Part shown: positions 60,455-64,000 of the stretch, in pieces
Numbering within the stretch: the stretch's first letter is position 1
Layout: each line of letters starts with the position of its first letter
From: Nitrobacter vulgaris
GTDB taxonomy: Bacteria; Pseudomonadota; Alphaproteobacteria; Rhizobiales; Xanthobacteraceae
Direction: 5' to 3'
Length of the DNA stretch: 64,000 nt
Assembly (NCBI RefSeq): GCF_031453995.1
Contig: NZ_JAVDPZ010000023.1
Coordinates: 4,280-68,279, forward strand
Translations under genes and position numbers: made by a program
The notes under the pieces: model-generated
Seen by the model: the letters and a program-made list of their open reading frames with translations, nothing else
The model's database searches: none
What the model was told of the DNA's origin: nothing

Positions 60455-62155
60455 GTGGACCAATGGGTCTCTTGGTGTCTAGTGGTGTTGCCGTTGCTAC
60501 CGGCACTATCGGCGATCGTCGCCCCGCTAGCCGGAGCCGGTCGGCCGGCACAGGCGGCGCGCATCAGCGTGACGATGACCGCTGTCACCTGCGCTGTCGC
60601 GCTGGCGATGCTGGTGGCGGTGCTGGCCGCGCCGGAGAGCGAGGTGATGCTGGCTCGACTCGGGCCGGCGGCTCTGTTGCTCGACCATCTCGCGGTGGCG
60701 ATGGCGGTGCTGGTGGCGGCTATCAGCTTGGTGGTGCATGTCTATTCGGTGCGCTACATGGCCGACGAGCCCGGCTACGTGCGGTTTTTTGCCAAGCTTG
60801 ACCTGATGACGGCCGTGATCCTGCTGATGGTTATCGCCGCCGATCTGGTCACGCTGCTGGTCGCCTGGTTCCTGATTGGGGTGCTGCTGTTCTTTCTGCT
60901 CGGCTTCGACACCAGTCGCAAAGCCAGCGGCCGCTATGCGTTGTGGACGTTTCTGACCTATCGCGTGGGCGATCTGCCCCTGGTGGGCGCGGCGTTGCTG
61001 TTGTGGCATGGCTATGGAACCGCTCAGTTGCCGGAACTGTTCACACGGATCAGCGCCGATCCGAGTGTGCAACTCGGCGGGGTGGCGGTGGTGCCGCTGG
61101 CGGCGCTACTGCTGGCGCTGGCGGCGTTTGCCCGCTCGGCGCAGTTCCTGTTACATACTTGGCTGCCTTACACAATGGACGGTCCCACGCCGGTGTCGGC
61201 ACTGATGCATGCGGGCATTGTCAACGCCGGGGGATTCTTGTTCAACCGCTTCGCTCCGGTGTTCGTTCACGCGCCCAACGTGCTGCACCTGGCCTTCGTC
61301 GTCGGGCTGGTGACGGCGCTGATCGGCTCGGCGCTGATGCTCACGCAAAATGACGTCAAGAAATCTCTGGGCTATTCCACCATGGGGCAGATGGGCTTCA
61401 TGATCATGGAATGCGGGCTGGGCGCATTTTCGCTCGCCGTCTATCACCTCATCGCACATGGATTGTTCAAAGCCACGCTGTTCCTCGGCTCGGGCAATGT
61501 CATCAGCGAAAGCCGCCACGAGGATGGCGTGCCGCCCGATGATATCTACAGCTTCGTGGTCGAGCGCCGTCCCCTGCGCGAAGTTAAGAAGGTGCCCTGG
61601 CTGTTGGCCGCGCTCGTCACCGTGCTGGTGCCGGTGCTGGTGCTGGGCTTGTCACACGGGGTGGTGGCGGAGGATTTCTTCCATAAGCAAGGCTCGGTGG
61701 TGCTGCTGTTCTTCGGCTGGGTCACCGGCGCGCAATTGTTCTTCTCCATTCACAAGCTGCCTAGCGAGAACGCATGGGGCTTGCTGACCATGATCCTTCT
61801 GTCCTTTCTCATCGTAGTGGTGGGCTATACACTCATCGCACATGCGTTCGAGGCCTTCCTCTACCCGGATCCGGTGCTGCGCGACGCCATCTATGCCGCG
61901 GCGGGCATCAACGACCTCGCTTTCGTCATCCTTGTTCTGTTCTTCACTGCGTTGCTGGTCGGCGCCTGGCTGGTGACATTTTATGCGCAGTCGCTCGAAA
62001 TCGGGGGGAAACCCGGCACACGGTGGAACGCTATTTACCTCAATCTCTACGCCCTGTTCTCGCGAGAGTTCTATGTGTCCGTCATTTACACCCAACTGTC
62101 ACGCAGCCTGCTGGCCGCGACCAAGCGGGTGAATATTTGGCTGCGTTGGGTCTGA
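60455..62155 (+). CDS. dabB: DabB, proton-conducting membrane subunit of DAB inorganic-carbon uptake
   Basis: From GTG 60455 (AAGGAG seven bases upstream), 566 residues and about 14 membrane helices. It belongs to the NuoL/MrpA proton-channel family, with conserved TWLPYTMDGPTPVSALMHAGIVNAGGFLFNRFAP (the Lys/His helices) and MLTQNDVKKSLGYSTMGQMGFMIMECGLGAFSLAVYHLIAHGLFKATLFLGSG. In DAB (DUF2309) systems DabB couples proton flow to DabA, which hydrates CO2 to trap bicarbonate. The following genes confirm that context, since dabA is present. It is not part of a complex I operon here. Confidence 0.93.
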   Translation: MDQWVSWCLVVLPLLPALSAIVAPLAGAGRPAQAARISVTMTAVTCAVALAMLVAVLAAPESEVMLARLGPAALLLDHLAVAMAVLVAAISLVVHVYSVRYMADEPGYVRFFAKLDLMTAVILLMVIAADLVTLLVAWFLIGVLLFFLLGFDTSRKASGRYALWTFLTYRVGDLPLVGAALLLWHGYGTAQLPELFTRISADPSVQLGGVAVVPLAALLLALAAFARSAQFLLHTWLPYTMDGPTPVSALMHAGIVNAGGFLFNRFAPVFVHAPNVLHLAFVVGLVTALIGSALMLTQNDVKKSLGYSTMGQMGFMIMECGLGAFSLAVYHLIAHGLFKATLFLGSGNVISESRHEDGVPPDDIYSFVVERRPLREVKKVPWLLAALVTVLVPVLVLGLSHGVVAEDFFHKQGSVVLLFFGWVTGAQLFFSIHKLPSENAWGLLTMILLSFLIVVVGYTLIAHAFEAFLYPDPVLRDAIYAAAGINDLAFVILVLFFTALLVGAWLVTFYAQSLEIGGKPGTRWNAIYLNLYALFSREFYVSVIYTQLSRSLLAATKRVNIWLRWV

Positions 62156-62160
62156 CCGCC

Positions 62161-62919
62161 ATGATCGCTCTGTTCCTTGCCTTGATCCTGCTGCCGCTGT
62201 TTCCCCTGAGCATGTTGTTCAACGCCGGGCTCCAGGCGCTACCCGTGTGGTTGCGCGCTCCAGTGCTTTTGGCGTGTCCCATTGCGGGGGTGCTGTTGCT
62301 CGACCGGGCGGCCGCGCCACCCGAGCAATACATAACTCCCCTGCAGCTATTGGCGGCGTTCACCGCGCTGCTCTATGCATGGCGGCTGCTTGCGGTGCAG
62401 GAGGTGTTCATTTGGGCGCGGCTGCAGGCCACCTCCGCTTGGCCCCTGGTATGGCTGGCGTGGCTGCACGGTCTGCACGGTAAAGCGCTCATGTTCGTGG
62501 CTCTGGCGGTGACAATCCCCGCTGCGCTGCTGATGGTTCTCGGCTCCAGCCTGAGCGAGCGTCTCGGAGGGGCGTATCTCGGACTGCGTGGGCGCATCGG
62601 CCCGGCCTTTCCGCGCCTGACCTGCGCCTTGGTGCTGACCTTGCTCGCGGCTCTGGCGGCGCCTCCTTTCCCCGGGTTCTTCGCCATGTTTGCGGTGCTG
62701 AAGCAGATTCCCGCTGGTCTGGCGACTGTCGTGCTTGCGGTGTGGTTGCTGTGGAGCTGGGCGGCCGCAATCTTGTGGCAGCATGGCCTGTTCGGGAAAG
62801 AATGGCCGCGCCCGGCGGGCGCAGTCGACTTGTCACTCAGCACTGGTCTGTTGCTGATGCTCGCAGCCGTTGCCGCGGTGCTGGCTTCGATCGGAGGGTG
62901 GTCATGGTGGATGCATTGA
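62161..62919 (+). CDS. Small multi-pass membrane protein inside dab operon (NuoL/M-like fragment)
   Basis: A 252-residue protein with about seven helices, five bases after dabB and overlapping dabA by 16 bases. LLTLLAALAAPPFPGFFAMFAVLKQIPAGLATVVLAVWLLWSWAAAILWQHGLF is reminiscent of the late helices of NuoM/NuoL-type subunits (P-x-x-x-F-x-x-F), but the conserved Lys/His helices of the full family are missing. It may be a third subunit of the DAB system. Two-gene dabBA operons are the described form, so this extra gene is notable. Start ATG 62161. Confidence 0.85.
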   Translation: MIALFLALILLPLFPLSMLFNAGLQALPVWLRAPVLLACPIAGVLLLDRAAAPPEQYITPLQLLAAFTALLYAWRLLAVQEVFIWARLQATSAWPLVWLAWLHGLHGKALMFVALAVTIPAALLMVLGSSLSERLGGAYLGLRGRIGPAFPRLTCALVLTLLAALAAPPFPGFFAMFAVLKQIPAGLATVVLAVWLLWSWAAAILWQHGLFGKEWPRPAGAVDLSLSTGLLLMLAAVAAVLASIGGWSWWMH

Positions 62920-64000
62920 ACCTCGGCCGGCGTCTGCGGGTACGCTCGACCGCCTATGTGGCGGGTGAGCCGGTGCCGTTTTTCTGGCCGATGCGTACCT
63001 TCATTCACCACAACCCGCTCTACGGCCTCGAAAACATGCCGTTCGAACAGGCGGTGCGCCGTGGTGCGGAGCTGTTCCATGCGCGCATGTTCCTGCCGCG
63101 CAGCAACTACCAGCAGTGGCAGCGCGAAGGCAAAGTTCGGCAGGACACCCTGACCGAGGAGATCGTCCGACGCTCGCAGGAGCTGCCCTCGGTGCCAGGC
63201 ATCGACTGGTCTCGCTGGCTGCAGGCGCTGATGCAGTTGCCGCATGACCGCGACGTGGTGGTGCGCGGCGTGCGGGCGAAGGACGTCCACGCCGCGATGC
63301 ACGGCCGTCCGTCTTCCGCGGAGGCTGTCGACGTTGCGGCGCTGTTGCCGGATCTTGAGCAGCGTCTGCACGCGCGCACATTGCCCGAGGCGGTCGACGC
63401 AATGTGGGGTACCAGCCTGGCCGACGAACTCGACGAGCTGGTGATCAAAAACTGCCTGGATTTTTTCGACGAAGACCAGTCGGCCTGGCGTATGCCCGGG
63501 CGCGAGCGCGGCCTGTTCGTTGCCTGGAGCGAGCTCACGCGGCGCAATGCGCGCATGTTCCTGCGTGGGCTACACATGCCACGCATTCTCGATCTGGTGC
63601 AGGACGCCGAGAGCGCCGTCGTGTACGTCATGGAGGAGATGGGCATCAGCGCCGACACCTGGCCGATCTACTTCACGCGCGTGCTCACCCGGTTGCATGG
63701 CTGGACCGGCTTTGTGCGTTGGCGCGCGTCGGCCAAGCACTACTATTGGGCGCAGCAGTACCCCGCCGACATTGTCGATCTTCTGGCAATTCGGCTCGTA
63801 ATGGGCCTGGCGTTGCTGCAGGAGAGCGCGCGCAGTCGTGGCACGCCGGTCCGGCGTGAACAGCTCAATAGCGTGTTGCGCGAACGCGGCGCGGAAAGCG
63901 TACTGCGCTATGCGCTGCACAGTGGCGAGGTGTTGCCCGATTGGGCGCAGCGCATCGACGACACGCTGTCGCGCGGCAACGGCACCCGCTGCCATGATCT
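62904..64000 (+). CDS. dabA: DabA (DUF2309), carbonic-anhydrase-like subunit, partial
   Basis: From ATG 62904 (GGAGG six bases upstream, inside the previous gene) the frame is open to the window end, giving the first 365 residues of a protein usually near 800. VPFFWPMRTFIHHNPLYGLENMPFEQAVRRGAELF is the N-terminal signature of DUF2309/DabA proteins. The zinc-site cysteine/aspartate/histidine residues expected downstream of this part lie outside the window or near its end and were not checked. DabA with DabB accumulates bicarbonate using proton-motive force, a carbon-concentrating function useful with RuBisCO. Confidence 0.92.
   Translation, partial: MVDALNLGRRLRVRSTAYVAGEPVPFFWPMRTFIHHNPLYGLENMPFEQAVRRGAELFHARMFLPRSNYQQWQREGKVRQDTLTEEIVRRSQELPSVPGIDWSRWLQALMQLPHDRDVVVRGVRAKDVHAAMHGRPSSAEAVDVAALLPDLEQRLHARTLPEAVDAMWGTSLADELDELVIKNCLDFFDEDQSAWRMPGRERGLFVAWSELTRRNARMFLRGLHMPRILDLVQDAESAVVYVMEEMGISADTWPIYFTRVLTRLHGWTGFVRWRASAKHYYWAQQYPADIVDLLAIRLVMGLALLQESARSRGTPVRREQLNSVLRERGAESVLRYALHSGEVLPDWAQRIDDTLSRGNGTRCHD

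Overview
The window looks like chromosome of an alphaproteobacterium of the Bradyrhizobium/Nitrobacter/Rhodopseudomonas group (Nitrobacteraceae). The evidence is high GC, the linked order dnaB-alr-radA-cvpA-purF, gatC/gatA/gatB spread over one locus, an NnrU-family gene, IalB-, DUF3016- and Sel1-type proteins, and interspersed repeats of a kind I associate with this group. A DabB/DabA inorganic-carbon uptake operon at the right end fits a CO2-fixing chemolithotroph such as Nitrobacter. The genus is inference only.

Layout. 1-8.8 kb is loose and partly accessory: a conjugative-ATPase remnant, a membrane protein/HTH pair, two secreted proteins, rlmB, tRNA-Tyr, a 58-aa membrane protein, an M15 peptidase, tRNA-Gly, an orphan GTA/phage tail-type gene, a TonB-like protein, a DUF3016 protein and a shred resembling a TonB-dependent receptor. 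8.8-17.1 kb is one tightly packed operon (PepSY membrane protein, two unknown envelope proteins, MacA-like adaptor, MacB-like ABC exporter, ExbB, ExbD, TonB, IalB) that probably serves iron or heme uptake.

17.2-27.6 kb carries a nitroreductase, thrS, a copper-uptake-associated protein, an ArsC-like protein, DUF47-Pit, an SMR exporter behind a guanidine-II (mini-ykkC) riboswitch, prfC, nnrU-like and panB. 27.7-35.9 kb holds a di-heme RoxA-like cytochrome, a YfgM-like protein, a lipoprotein, der, an SDR, a GNAT and purF. 35.9-48.5 kb continues with cvpA, radA, alr, dnaB, cfa, a cytochrome c with a long low-complexity tail, dprA, plsY, a dihydroorotase-like gene lacking the HxH metal motif, and pyrB. 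48.7-57.2 kb has an AidB-type acyl-CoA dehydrogenase, a CPBP protease, ruvX/yqgF, the gatCAB locus and a patatin lipoprotein. 57.2-60 kb is gene-poor, with an IS3-family relic, a 37-aa Lys-rich protein and a Sel1-like protein. 60-64 kb is a divergent unit: a 97-aa hypothetical faces dabB, a small membrane gene and dabA, which runs off the end, with a perfect 11-bp inverted repeat between them.

The most notable items are the guanidine-II riboswitch with a visible anti-Shine-Dalgarno switch, the three-gene dab operon with its palindrome, the energised TonB operon whose apparent receptor is destroyed, the pseudo-dihydroorotase beside pyrB, and several small genes below usual size cutoffs.
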